A DNA stretch of 64,000 bases from Brevundimonas sp. LM2. Its GTDB lineage: Bacteria > Pseudomonadota > Alphaproteobacteria > Caulobacterales > Caulobacteraceae. The stretch lies in assembly GCF_002002865.1 (NCBI RefSeq), contig NZ_CP019508.1:1833501-1897500 (forward strand). The letters are read 5' to 3'. The position numbers and the translations under genes were made by a program. The notes under the pieces are model-generated. The model searched no databases. It was given only the letters and a program-made list of their open reading frames with translations, and was not told the origin of the DNA. Below are positions 56,921 to 64,000 of this stretch, in pieces. Each line of letters opens with the position of its first letter. Within the stretch, counting starts at the first letter, position 1.

Positions 56921-57924
56921 CAGTCCCCCAGCAGCCTCGCCGCCTGGGGCGCGAAATAGCTGAGCACTCCGGCGCAGCCGGCGCGCTTGAACCCGTGCAG
57001 GGTCTCCAGGATGGCGCGGTCCTGGTCCAGCCAGCCGTTGGCGATCGAGGCCTGCATCATCGCGTATTCGCCGCTGACCTGGTAGGCGAAGGTCGGCAGT
57101 TTGAAGGTCTCGGACACGCGCTGGACGATGTCGAGATAGGGCATGCCGGGCTTGACCATGACCATGTCGGCCCCCTCGGCGATGTCCATGGCCACCTCTT
57201 TCAGGGCCTCGTTGGAGTTGGCGTAGTCCATCTGATAGGTCTTCTTGTCGCCGGTCAGCTGTTTCGCCGAGCCGACCGCGTCGCGGTAGGGGCCATAGAA
57301 GGCCGAGGCGAATTTGGCGGCGTAGGACAGGATCAGGGTGTCGTGGAAGCCGTTGGCCTCCAGCGCCTCGCGGATGGCCTGGACCCGGCCGTCCATCATG
57401 TCGGAGGGGGCCACCACGTCTGCCCCGGCGTGGGCGTGGATGAAGGCCTGTTCGGCCAGGCGTTCCAGGCTGGCGTCGTTGACGATCCGCCCGTCCTCCA
57501 TGACCCCGTCGTGGCCGTGGTCGGTGTAGCAGTCCAGCGCCACGTCGGTCATGACGCCGATCTCGGGCGCGGCGTCCTTGATGGCGCGGATACAGTCGGG
57601 GATCAGGCCGTCCGGGTCGGTCGCCCCGGTGCCGATCGCGTCCTTAATCGCGCCGTCCACGTTCGGAAACAGGGCCACCATCGGGATGCCCAGGTCGCGC
57701 GCCTCGACGGCGGCGGCGGCGGCGGCCCTGGGCGACAGGCGGAAGACGCCGGGCATGGAGGCGACCGGCACGCGATCATCCGCCCCGTCATGGACGATCA
57801 GCGGCCAGACCAGGTCGGACGGCGTCAGGGTGGTCTCGGCCACCAGGCGGCGGATCCACGGCTGGCTGCGCAGCCGGCGCGGGCGGGCGAGAGGATAGGG
57901 GGCGGGGGAGAAGGGCAGGGTCAT
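56920..57924 (-). CDS. hemB: porphobilinogen synthase (delta-aminolevulinate dehydratase)
   Basis: A 334-residue HemB making porphobilinogen for haem. Schiff-base lysines: K in LSYAAKFASAFYGPYRDA and K in MVKPGMPYLDI. The metal segment reads DVALDCYTDHGHDG, fitting the aspartate-rich DXALDX(Y/F)X3G(H/Q)DG type, not the zinc-cysteine type. Other marks: RRLRSQPWIRRLVAETTL and FPNVDGAIKD. Full length. Confidence 0.97.
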   Translation of the reverse strand: MTLPFSPAPYPLARPRRLRSQPWIRRLVAETTLTPSDLVWPLIVHDGADDRVPVASMPGVFRLSPRAAAAAAVEARDLGIPMVALFPNVDGAIKDAIGTGATDPDGLIPDCIRAIKDAAPEIGVMTDVALDCYTDHGHDGVMEDGRIVNDASLERLAEQAFIHAHAGADVVAPSDMMDGRVQAIREALEANGFHDTLILSYAAKFASAFYGPYRDAVGSAKQLTGDKKTYQMDYANSNEALKEVAMDIAEGADMVMVKPGMPYLDIVQRVSETFKLPTFAYQVSGEYAMMQASIANGWLDQDRAILETLHGFKRAGCAGVLSYFAPQAARLLGD

Positions 57925-57997
57925 GCAGGGTGCTTATCGCACCGCCTCGCTTGCGTCATCCGTCCGCGCATGCGGCGACGCCGACCGCAGGCTTTGG

Positions 57998-58026
57998 ATG
58001 ACGCCGGGGTGACCCGCCGCTAGAAC
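57998..58026 (+). promoter_or_regulatory. sigma-73 promoter of the acyl-CoA dehydrogenase gene
   Basis: -35 ATGACGC (57998-58004; TTGACGS six of seven) and a perfect -10 GCTAGAAC (58019-58026), spacer 14. The start codon is 28 bases further on, with GGGAG as ribosome site. This is the best promoter match in the window. Confidence 0.6.
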
Positions 58027-58054
58027 CTCGGAAAAAGCCATAACGGGAGCCCCC

Positions 58055-59194
58055 ATGGATTTCGCCCTCACCGACGACCAGCGTGCCATCCAGGACGCGG
58101 CCCGCGCCTTCGCGGACGTGGAACTGGCCCCGCACAGCGCCGAGTGGGACGAGACCAAGCACTTCCCGGTCGACGTCATGCGCCGGGCCGCCGAGACGGG
58201 CTTCGCCGCCATCTACACCGGCGAAGAGCACGGCGGCATGGCCTTGGGGCGCGTCGAGGCGGCGGTGATCTTCGAGGAGCTGTCGCGCGGCGACGTGTCG
58301 ACGGCGGCCTTCATCTCGATCCACAACATGGCGACCTGGATGATCGACCGGTTCGGGTCCGACGACCTGCGCGCGCGATACGTGCCGCGCCTGGCGACGA
58401 TGGAACTGATCGCCTCCTACTGCCTGACCGAGCCCGGCTCGGGGTCGGACGCGGCGGCCATGAGGACCTCGGCGACGCGCGACGGCGACGCCTGGGTGCT
58501 GAACGGCTCCAAGGCCTTCATCTCGGGGGCGGGGACGTCGGACGTCTATGTCGTCATGGCGCGAACCGGCGAGGCTGGCCCCAAGGGGATTTCGGCCTTT
58601 GTGGTCGAGAAGGACACGCCGGGCCTCAGCTTCGGGGCGCAGGAGAAGAAGATGGGCTGGAACAGCCAGCCCACCGCCATCGTCCAGTTCGACGACTGCC
58701 GCGTGCCGGCCGCGAACCTGCTGGGCATGGAGGGCGACGGGTTTCGGTATGCGATGATGGGGCTGGACGGCGGGCGGCTGAACATCGCGGCCTGTTCGAT
58801 CGGCGGCGCGCGGCTGGCGCTGGAGACCGCCCAGGCCTACGTCGCCAGCCGCAAACAGTTCGGCAAGGCCCTGGCCGAGTTCCAGAACACCCAGTTCAAA
58901 CTGGCCGACATGGCGACCGCCTTGGAGGCGGCCCGGCTCATGGTCCTGCGCGGGGCCTGGGCGCTGGACACCCGCCATCCCGAGGCCACCAAATGGTGCG
59001 CCATGGCCAAGCGGATGGCGACCGACGCCTGTTTCGACATCGCCGACGAGGCGCTGCAACTGCACGGCGGCTACGGCTATCTGAAGGACTATCCGCTGGA
59101 GCGGATCGTGCGGGATCTGCGGGTGCACCGGATCCTGGAGGGCACGAACGAGATCATGCGCGTCATCACCGCGCGGGAGATGATGCGGCAGTGA
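58055..59194 (+). CDS. acyl-CoA dehydrogenase (isobutyryl-CoA-type candidate)
   Basis: A 379-residue FAD enzyme. Domains in order: helical N-terminus (LTDDQRAIQDAARAFADVELAPHSAEWDE), YCLTEPGSGSDAAAMRTSA, beta domain FISGAGTSDVYVVMARTG, and the C-terminal helices with KQFGKALAEFQNTQFKLADMA, LHGGYGYLKDYPLERIVRDLRVHRILEGTNEIMR, whose EGT Glu is the base. Because HIBCH and mmsB genes follow nearby, isobutyryl-CoA (valine pathway) is the likely substrate; short/branched-chain alternatives remain. Confidence 0.92.
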   Translation: MDFALTDDQRAIQDAARAFADVELAPHSAEWDETKHFPVDVMRRAAETGFAAIYTGEEHGGMALGRVEAAVIFEELSRGDVSTAAFISIHNMATWMIDRFGSDDLRARYVPRLATMELIASYCLTEPGSGSDAAAMRTSATRDGDAWVLNGSKAFISGAGTSDVYVVMARTGEAGPKGISAFVVEKDTPGLSFGAQEKKMGWNSQPTAIVQFDDCRVPAANLLGMEGDGFRYAMMGLDGGRLNIAACSIGGARLALETAQAYVASRKQFGKALAEFQNTQFKLADMATALEAARLMVLRGAWALDTRHPEATKWCAMAKRMATDACFDIADEALQLHGGYGYLKDYPLERIVRDLRVHRILEGTNEIMRVITAREMMRQ

Positions 59195-59249
59195 AGGATC
59201 CCGCTGGCCGAGGGTCGGCCGCTGGATCGACATCACAAAAGCTGCTATT

Positions 59250-59266
59250 CTGACCATAATGGTCAG
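59250..59266. promoter_or_regulatory. palindromic operator of the Phd/VapC module
   Basis: Perfect palindrome CTGACCAT-A-ATGGTCAG ending 9 bases before the antitoxin ATG at 59276. It is overlapped by a TATTC/TAATGG AT-rich stretch that could be the -10. Autoregulation by the antitoxin through such a site is the rule for Phd/YefM families. Confidence 0.65.
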
Positions 59267-59275
59267 GAGTTCGAA

Positions 59276-59554
59276 ATGCGCGAAGTGGGTATCCTGGAGG
59301 CCAAGACGGGGCTGTCCGGACTGGTCGCCGATGTCGAACGCACCGGAGAAGCCGTGGTTCTGACGCGCCATGGCCGAGCCGCCGCGAAGATCGTACCCAT
59401 CGACCGATCGCCCAAGACAGCCTCACGTGATCGCGCCGAGGTCGTTCGGGACATCCTGGCAAGGCGTGACGCCCGACCTGTACTCTCCGACTGGGAACCG
59501 CTGAGCTGGGATGTCTTGAAGCGGATCGCGCGAAATGAAGATCGTCACAATTGA
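59276..59554 (+). CDS. Phd/YefM-family antitoxin
   Basis: A 92-residue protein: MREVGILEAKTGLSGLVADVERTGEAVVLTRHGRAAAKIVP is the standard Phd/YefM DNA-binding half; the tail binds the toxin. It overlaps the following PIN gene by 20 bases. GGAG lies 9-12 bases before the ATG. The A+T content is slightly higher than that of its neighbours, consistent with acquisition. Confidence 0.9.
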   Translation: MREVGILEAKTGLSGLVADVERTGEAVVLTRHGRAAAKIVPIDRSPKTASRDRAEVVRDILARRDARPVLSDWEPLSWDVLKRIARNEDRHN

Positions 59555-59948
59555 CGCATCGGCCGCCGCGAGCTGGCTCTTGCCGATGCAGCGAACGTCG
59601 GCGGCGGACCGTTTTCTTGTCGATGATCAGCCGCGCCGGCTGATCGCCCCGGACATCTTCGCGTGGGAAATCGGCAATCTGCTGGCCCGCAACGCGAGGC
59701 GTAACGCGCAAGCCGCGGCAAACTATCTTCAGGATCTCGATGCCCTGGATATCCATGTCACGGCTCCGCGGAATAGCGAGTCAGTTCTGGGGCTGGTGGA
59801 CTTCGCGGCGAGGGAGGGCTTGAGCCTTTTCGACGCGGCCTATCTTTTCCTATGTCTGGAGCGTGGTGCAGCCCTGGCTTCGCGTGACGGGCAGCTGTTG
59901 GAGCGCGCGCACGCCGCCGGCGTGGACGTGTTCGATCTTCGCGACTAA
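59535..59948 (+). CDS. vapC: PIN-domain toxin (VapC-like ribonuclease)
   Basis: A 137-residue PIN nuclease. The acidic cluster is visible: D8 in VTIDASAAASW, E in PDIFAWEIGNLL, D in LSLFDAAYLFLC, and D in ALASRDGQLLERA. VapC toxins cut tRNA or rRNA. The antitoxin is Phd/YefM type rather than VapB-type AbrB. Both genes stand between a valine-pathway dehydrogenase and its hydrolase. Confidence 0.9.
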   Translation: MKIVTIDASAAASWLLPMQRTSAADRFLVDDQPRRLIAPDIFAWEIGNLLARNARRNAQAAANYLQDLDALDIHVTAPRNSESVLGLVDFAAREGLSLFDAAYLFLCLERGAALASRDGQLLERAHAAGVDVFDLRD

Positions 59949-59957
59949 GCGAGCGCC

Positions 59958-61001
59958 ATGAGTTCCGAACCTGAAGTCATGACCCGCGTCGAAAACGGCG
60001 TCGGCCGCATCACCCTGAACCGGCCCAAGGCCCTGCACGCACTGAACCTGGGAATGTGCGAGCTCATGACGGCGGCGCTTCTGGACTGGCGCGATGACGA
60101 CGCGGTCCGGTCGGTGCTGATCGACCACGCGGGCGAGCGCGGGTTCTGCGCCGGGGGCGACATCCGCATGATCGCCGAGAGCGGAGCCACCGATGGGGCC
60201 GAGGCACGGGCCTTCTTTCAGACTGAGTACCGGCTGAACCATCTGCTGTTCACCTGGCCCAAGCCGGTTACGGCGATCGTGGACGGGATCGTTATGGGGG
60301 GCGGAGTCGGGATCTCCGAACCGGCCAAGGTGCGGATCGCGACCGAGCGGACGACCTATGCGATGCCGGAGACGGGGATCGGCCTGTTCCCCGATGTCGG
60401 CGGCAGCTGGTTCCTGCCGCGCCTGCCGGGTGAGAGCGGAACGTGGCTGGCGCTGACCGGGGCGCGGCTGAAGGCGGCGGATACGGTGGCTCTGGGCATC
60501 CATTCGCATTTCGTCTCATCGGCGGAAGTCGAGGCGCTCAAGGCGGCTCTGCTGTCGGACGGCCCCGAGGCCGTGGCGGGTCACGCCACAGACGCAGGAC
60601 CCGCGCCGCTGGAGCCCCACCGCGAGGCCATCGACCGGCTGTTCGCCCATGACACAGTCGAGGCCATCGTCGCCGCCCTTGCGGCCGACGGGTCGGACTG
60701 GGCCCTGGCGCAGCAGGCGGTCCTGAAGACCAAGTCGCCGACCTCTCTGAAGGTCACCCTGCGGCAGATGCGTCTGGGCCGGGCGATGAGCGACTTCGCC
60801 GAGGCCCTGGCGATGGAATACCGGCTGGGCGGGCGGATCATCGGCGGTCACGACTTTCAGGAGGGGGTCCGGGCCGTGATCGTCGACAAGGACAATGCCC
60901 CGCGCTGGTCCCCGGCCACCCTGGACACGGTCGACGACGCGGCGGTCGAGGCCCTGTTCGCGCCTCTCCCGGACGGCGAGGACTGGACGCCGCTCGCCTG
61001 A
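59958..61001 (+). CDS. 3-hydroxyisobutyryl-CoA hydrolase (enoyl-CoA hydratase family)
   Basis: A 347-residue crotonase-fold enzyme of the HIBCH branch: RITLNRPKALHALNLGMCELM, GERGFCAGGDIRMIAESG (oxyanion hole), FTWPKPVTAIVDGIVMGGGVGIS, and YAMPETGIGLFPDVGGSWFLPRLPG, with the catalytic Glu and Asp in the last. The extra C-terminal region and KSPTSLKVTLRQM are typical of HIBCH. It removes CoA from 3-hydroxyisobutyryl-CoA in valine breakdown. The ATG lies 9 bases after the toxin stop. Confidence 0.93.
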   Translation: MSSEPEVMTRVENGVGRITLNRPKALHALNLGMCELMTAALLDWRDDDAVRSVLIDHAGERGFCAGGDIRMIAESGATDGAEARAFFQTEYRLNHLLFTWPKPVTAIVDGIVMGGGVGISEPAKVRIATERTTYAMPETGIGLFPDVGGSWFLPRLPGESGTWLALTGARLKAADTVALGIHSHFVSSAEVEALKAALLSDGPEAVAGHATDAGPAPLEPHREAIDRLFAHDTVEAIVAALAADGSDWALAQQAVLKTKSPTSLKVTLRQMRLGRAMSDFAEALAMEYRLGGRIIGGHDFQEGVRAVIVDKDNAPRWSPATLDTVDDAAVEALFAPLPDGEDWTPLA

Positions 61002-61064
61002 TCCGGCTTGCATCCCGCCGCGGCGTCGCGCGTAAGTAGGCCACCGCTGTTCGAGGATCCTCCG

Positions 61065-61841
61065 ATGCTGAAATCGACCCTGTTCGCCGTCTCCGCCCTG
61101 GTCCTGTTGGGGGTGGCCTCGGGCTGCGCTAGCCAGGTCGCCGTCACCGATCCTGACGAACGCGCCTCGGCGGTCGTGCAGGACTACGCCCTGGCCATCG
61201 CCGACCCGCTTCGACCGGCCTCGGAGGTCGAGCGCGATCCGCTGCGCAAACCCGCCGAGATGCTGGCCTTCGCCGAGATCCAGGGCGGCGAGCGGATCGC
61301 CGACGTGCGGCCGGAGGAGGGCTATTTCAGCCGCCTGTTCGCCCGCGCCGTGGGGCCGGAGGGCCGGGTCTATGCGGTCGTGCCGAACCAAACGGCGGCG
61401 CGCGAGAACGCCTTCGCCGACACCCTGGCGACGGACTATCCGAACGTGACGCGGGTCACCGGTGCCCTGGAGGACCTAACCTTTCCCGAGCCGCTGGACG
61501 TGGTCTTCATGGGCCAGGAATACCACGACTTCGTCATCCCGCGCTTCGGCGTCGACGTGGCGAAGATGAACGCGGCGGTGTTCGCGGCCCTGAAGCCGGG
61601 CGGCATCTATGTGATCCTGGACCACCAGGCGGCCCCGGGCGCGGGCACCGCGGTCGTCGGCACGCTGCACCGGATCGAGGGCTCGGCCCTGCGCGCCCAG
61701 GTCGAGGCGGCCGGGTTCGTCTTCGACGGCGAGACCAGGGTCGTCCGCAACCCCGAGGACGACCACAGCCTGTCGGTGTTCGACGAGGCGATCCGGGGCC
61801 GGTCCGACCAGTTCGTCTATCGCTTTAGAAAGCCAAACTAG
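61065..61841 (+). CDS. exported lipoprotein methyltransferase-like protein (paralogue 1)
   Basis: A 258-residue protein with a signal and lipobox ASGC (Cys about 22). The domain resembles class I SAM methyltransferases: MLAFAEIQGGERIADVRPEEGYFSRLFARAVGPEGRVYAV stands where motif I (VLDVGCGTG) should be, and AALKPGGIYVILDHQA is the usual post-motif. Motif I lacks the second and third glycines. ATG 61065 is used for the lipobox and GAGGA upstream. Enzymatic activity in the periplasm is doubtful because SAM is not expected there. Confidence 0.78.
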   Translation: MLKSTLFAVSALVLLGVASGCASQVAVTDPDERASAVVQDYALAIADPLRPASEVERDPLRKPAEMLAFAEIQGGERIADVRPEEGYFSRLFARAVGPEGRVYAVVPNQTAARENAFADTLATDYPNVTRVTGALEDLTFPEPLDVVFMGQEYHDFVIPRFGVDVAKMNAAVFAALKPGGIYVILDHQAAPGAGTAVVGTLHRIEGSALRAQVEAAGFVFDGETRVVRNPEDDHSLSVFDEAIRGRSDQFVYRFRKPN

Positions 61842-62161
61842 GCCTCGCGCGTCTCGTACATCTGCATCGAGGCTCCGCCGGTGGCGAAATTCCCCACGTC
61901 GGCGGCGGCGGCCTGACCCTCGGGGCTGGCCAGGGCGGCGTGGAGATCGGCCAGGCTGTCGAAGGTGAGGATGGCGATGCTGTGGACGCCGGACGGGCCT
62001 TCGGGCGTGTTGACCGGCCCGTCGCTGAGCTCGAACCGGCGCAGACCCTGGATCTCGCGCGCCAACGGCACGTGGACGTCGCGGTAGTGGGCGTCGAAGG
62101 CGGCGGGGTCGGTCGGGGTCCCGTAGGTGACGACGAGTTGGGCCAAGAGGGCCTCCTTCAC
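61838..62161 (-). CDS. EthD family protein
   Basis: A 107-residue ferredoxin-like dimeric alpha/beta-barrel protein: VTYGTPTDPAAFDAHYRDVHVPLAREIQGLRRFELSDG is the EthD opening and GVHSIAILTFDSLADLHAAL the second strand region. EthD relatives take part in small-molecule or aromatic degradation; no partner is obvious here. It converges with paralogue 1 by four bases. Confidence 0.83.
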   Translation of the reverse strand: MKEALLAQLVVTYGTPTDPAAFDAHYRDVHVPLAREIQGLRRFELSDGPVNTPEGPSGVHSIAILTFDSLADLHAALASPEGQAAAADVGNFATGGASMQMYETREA

Positions 62162-62257
62162 AGAGCTGATCGCGGCTTCGTGTGCCTGTCATCCTGACAG
62201 GCACGTCCGGCCAAGCTAAAAGATGGTCGCGCCATCCCGGCGTTCAAGGAGGTTTCG

Positions 62258-63022
62258 ATGCGTCGATCGCTCGCCTTTCTGCTGACCGGGGCCGTCTCGG
62301 CCGCCCTTCTGATCTCGACCGGGGCCATGGCCCCCCCGCCGCAGGACGCGGCCGCCTATGCCGCCGTCCTGACCGACCCCGACCGGCCCGAGACGGATCG
62401 GGCCCGCGACGCCGCCCGCAAGACCGCCGAGGTCCTGGCCTTCGCCGAGGTGGAGCCCGGCCAGACCGTCGGCGACATGATCATCGGCGGCGGCTATTTC
62501 ACCCGGGTGTTCGCCAGCGCCGTGGGCGAAACGGGCCGGGTGGTCGCCTGGCAGCCGGCCGAGTTCATCGGCTTCCAGGCCAGCTACGGCGAGGCGATCG
62601 CGGCGGCGGACGCCATGGACACCGTCGAGGGCCTCCGCTCGCCGATCGGCGCGCCGGCGTTCCCGCAGGGCCTGGACCTGGTCTTCACCGCCCAGAACTA
62701 TCACGACCTGCACCTCAAGCCCTTCGCGACCGATACGGCGTCCAAGGTCAATGCGGCGGTGTTCGCGGCGCTGAAGCCGGGCGGCCTCTATGTCATCGTC
62801 GACCACGCGGCCCTGCCGGGGGCCGGGCTGGAGGCGGCAGACAGCCTGCACCGAATCGACGTGGCCGACGTCAAGCGCGAGGTCGAGGCGGCGGGCTTCG
62901 TGCTGGAGGCGGAGAGCGCCATCCTGGCCAATCCGGCCGATCCCCACACCGCCAACGTGCTCGATCCCGCGATCCGGGGCCAGACCGACCAGTTCATGCT
63001 GCGGTTCAGAAAACCGGCCTGA
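62258..63022 (+). CDS. exported methyltransferase-like protein (paralogue 2)
   Basis: A 254-residue protein with a signal (FLLTGAVSAALLISTGAMA) and a domain matching that at 61065: KTAEVLAFAEVEPGQTVGDMIIGGGYFTRVFASAVGETGRVVA and AALKPGGLYVIVDHAALPGAGLEAADSLHRID. The glycine-rich motif I (IIGGGYFT) is better kept than in paralogue 1. No lipobox. GGAGG at 62249 precedes the ATG. Function unknown; often annotated as class I SAM-dependent methyltransferase. Confidence 0.8.
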   Translation: MRRSLAFLLTGAVSAALLISTGAMAPPPQDAAAYAAVLTDPDRPETDRARDAARKTAEVLAFAEVEPGQTVGDMIIGGGYFTRVFASAVGETGRVVAWQPAEFIGFQASYGEAIAAADAMDTVEGLRSPIGAPAFPQGLDLVFTAQNYHDLHLKPFATDTASKVNAAVFAALKPGGLYVIVDHAALPGAGLEAADSLHRIDVADVKREVEAAGFVLEAESAILANPADPHTANVLDPAIRGQTDQFMLRFRKPA

Positions 63023-63086
63023 CGGTCTGGCGGGGGCCGGGGCGAGGGTCTAACCCGAAAGAAAAATCGCTTTCGGGAGAGACGTC

Positions 63087-63995
63087 ATGGCCGCCACCAA
63101 GGTCGCCTTCATCGGGCTGGGAAACATGGGCGGCGCTATGGCCGCCAACCAGGCGAAGGCCGGCCACGCGGTGGCGGCCTTCGACCTGTCTGCCGGGGCG
63201 CTGGAGCGGGCCGGGGCGGCGGGCTGCACGCCGGTGGCCTCGGTCGCCGAGGCGGTGCGCGACGCCGAGGTCGTCATCACCATGCTGCCCGCCGGTCCGC
63301 ATGTGCTGAAGGTCTATTCCGAGCAGATCATCGGCGTGGCCCCGTCCTCGGCCCTGCTGCTGGACTGTTCGACCATCGATGTGGACACGGCCCGCGCCGT
63401 GGCCGGGCTGGCGCGCGAGGGGGGCTATGCCTTCGCCGACGCCCCGGTTTCGGGCGGCACCATGGCGGCGGAGGCGGGGACCCTGGCCTTCATGGTCGGC
63501 TGCGACGACGCGGACTTCCCGAGCATTGAGGGGGCGCTGGAACCCATGAGCCGCGCCACCTTCCGCGCCGGCGACCACGGGGCCGGGCAGGCGGCCAAGA
63601 TCTGCAACAACATGATCCTGGGAATCACCATGCTGGGGACCTGCGAGGCGATCGCCCTGGCGGAGAAGCTAGGGCTGGACCCGGTGAAGATGTTCGACAT
63701 CGTCGCCAAGTCGTCGGGCCAGAGCTGGTCGGTGACGACCTACTATCCCTGGCCCGGCCCCGTTCCGACCGCGCCGTCGAACCGCAACTACGAGGGTGGG
63801 TTCGCGACGGCCATGATGCTGAAGGACCTGAAGCTGGCCCAGGACGCGGCGGCCAAGGCCGGGGCTTCGACGCCGCTGGGGGCCCAGTCCGAGGCCCTGT
63901 TCCAACTGTTCGATCGGCTGGGCTATGGCGCTCGGGACTTCTCCGGGATCCTGCAGATGCTGCGCGGCAAGCTCGATGATCTGCCGAAGACTTGA
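63087..63995 (+). CDS. mmsB: 3-hydroxyisobutyrate dehydrogenase
   Basis: A 302-residue NAD-dependent enzyme: FIGLGNMGGAMAANQAKAGHAVAAFD, ITMLPAGPHVL, LLDCSTIDVDTARAV, FADAPVSGGTMAAEAGTLAFMVG, GAGQAAKICNNMILGITMLGTCEAI (Lys catalytic), and NRNYEGGFATAMMLKDLKLAQDAA. Those last residues and the DCSTID motif fit MmsB, which turns 3-hydroxyisobutyrate to methylmalonate semialdehyde. It completes the valine steps with the dehydrogenase and hydrolase upstream. Start at ATG 63087 behind GGGAGAG. Confidence 0.94.
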   Translation: MAATKVAFIGLGNMGGAMAANQAKAGHAVAAFDLSAGALERAGAAGCTPVASVAEAVRDAEVVITMLPAGPHVLKVYSEQIIGVAPSSALLLDCSTIDVDTARAVAGLAREGGYAFADAPVSGGTMAAEAGTLAFMVGCDDADFPSIEGALEPMSRATFRAGDHGAGQAAKICNNMILGITMLGTCEAIALAEKLGLDPVKMFDIVAKSSGQSWSVTTYYPWPGPVPTAPSNRNYEGGFATAMMLKDLKLAQDAAAKAGASTPLGAQSEALFQLFDRLGYGARDFSGILQMLRGKLDDLPKT

Positions 63996-64000
63996 TGCGA

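Overview
The window is a dense, very GC-rich chromosomal segment (about 69 % by eye) with short intergenic gaps, many ATGA/GTGA gene overlaps and many GTG starts. Several things point to Caulobacteraceae, most likely Brevundimonas or a close relative: the family make-up (TonB-dependent receptor, RcnB-like protein, RHH_4 protein, DUF4170, MmcQ/YjbR, HIBCH and HIBADH), an alphaproteobacterial LexA box (GTTC-N7-GTTC), and promoters close to the Caulobacter sigma-73 consensus (TTGACGS / GCTANAWC). No rRNA, tRNA, CRISPR array, prophage or complete insertion sequence was seen.

Layout. 1-4.4 kb: parE (cut by the window edge), an O-antigen-ligase-type membrane protein and an exported GH5 mannanase-like enzyme. 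4.5-7.4 kb: a ParE/RelE-type toxin-antitoxin pair and uvrD/pcrA. 7.5-8.8 kb: two tandem paralogous one-helix membrane proteins and a SIMPL protein. 8.8-11.5 kb: a small phenolic-lipid-like locus with a type III polyketide synthase, an isoprenylcysteine-methyltransferase-like protein, an RHH protein and a divergent Coq4 homologue. 11.6-14 kb: an EamA exporter and a radical SAM protein behind a perfect LexA box. 14-19.6 kb: a probable phosphonate-use locus (phosphonatase phnX, FAD-dependent oxidoreductase, TonB-dependent receptor, divergent LysR regulator). 19.7-24.4 kb: topA, dprA, plsY. 24.5-29.5 kb: a lipoprotein glycerophosphodiesterase, pyrB with a dihydroorotase-like partner lacking its metal ligands, an AEC permease and ruvX, with two compound inverted-repeat elements. 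29.5-38.7 kb: gatC-gatA and gatB (amidotransferase), xseA, purD, an L,D-transpeptidase and several small envelope proteins.

39-48 kb is an outer-membrane block on the minus strand: pmbA, a cysQ/IMPase-like gene, DUF4170, msbA, a DUF374 acyltransferase, waaA and lpxK. The last four supply lipid A core assembly (Kdo transfer, 4'-kinase) and flipping. A tyrosine phosphatase on the opposite strand splits the block. 48-58 kb holds an M14 peptidase, a broken DUF1579-like remnant, a UbiD-family decarboxylase, Pr6Pr, an aldo/keto reductase, a flavin reductase plus HIBADH-like dehydrogenase, a peptidyl-prolyl isomerase, a DUF4160/DUF2442 pair and hemB. 58-64 kb looks like valine catabolism: acyl-CoA dehydrogenase, 3-hydroxyisobutyryl-CoA hydrolase and 3-hydroxyisobutyrate dehydrogenase. 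It is interrupted by a Phd/VapC toxin-antitoxin module and by two exported methyltransferase-like paralogues.

The most promising unusual systems are the PKS/ICMT/Coq4 locus, the phosphonate locus that lacks an aminotransferase, the pseudo-dihydroorotase, and the exported methyltransferase pair. All function calls rest on reading motifs and remembered family features; no database search was run.
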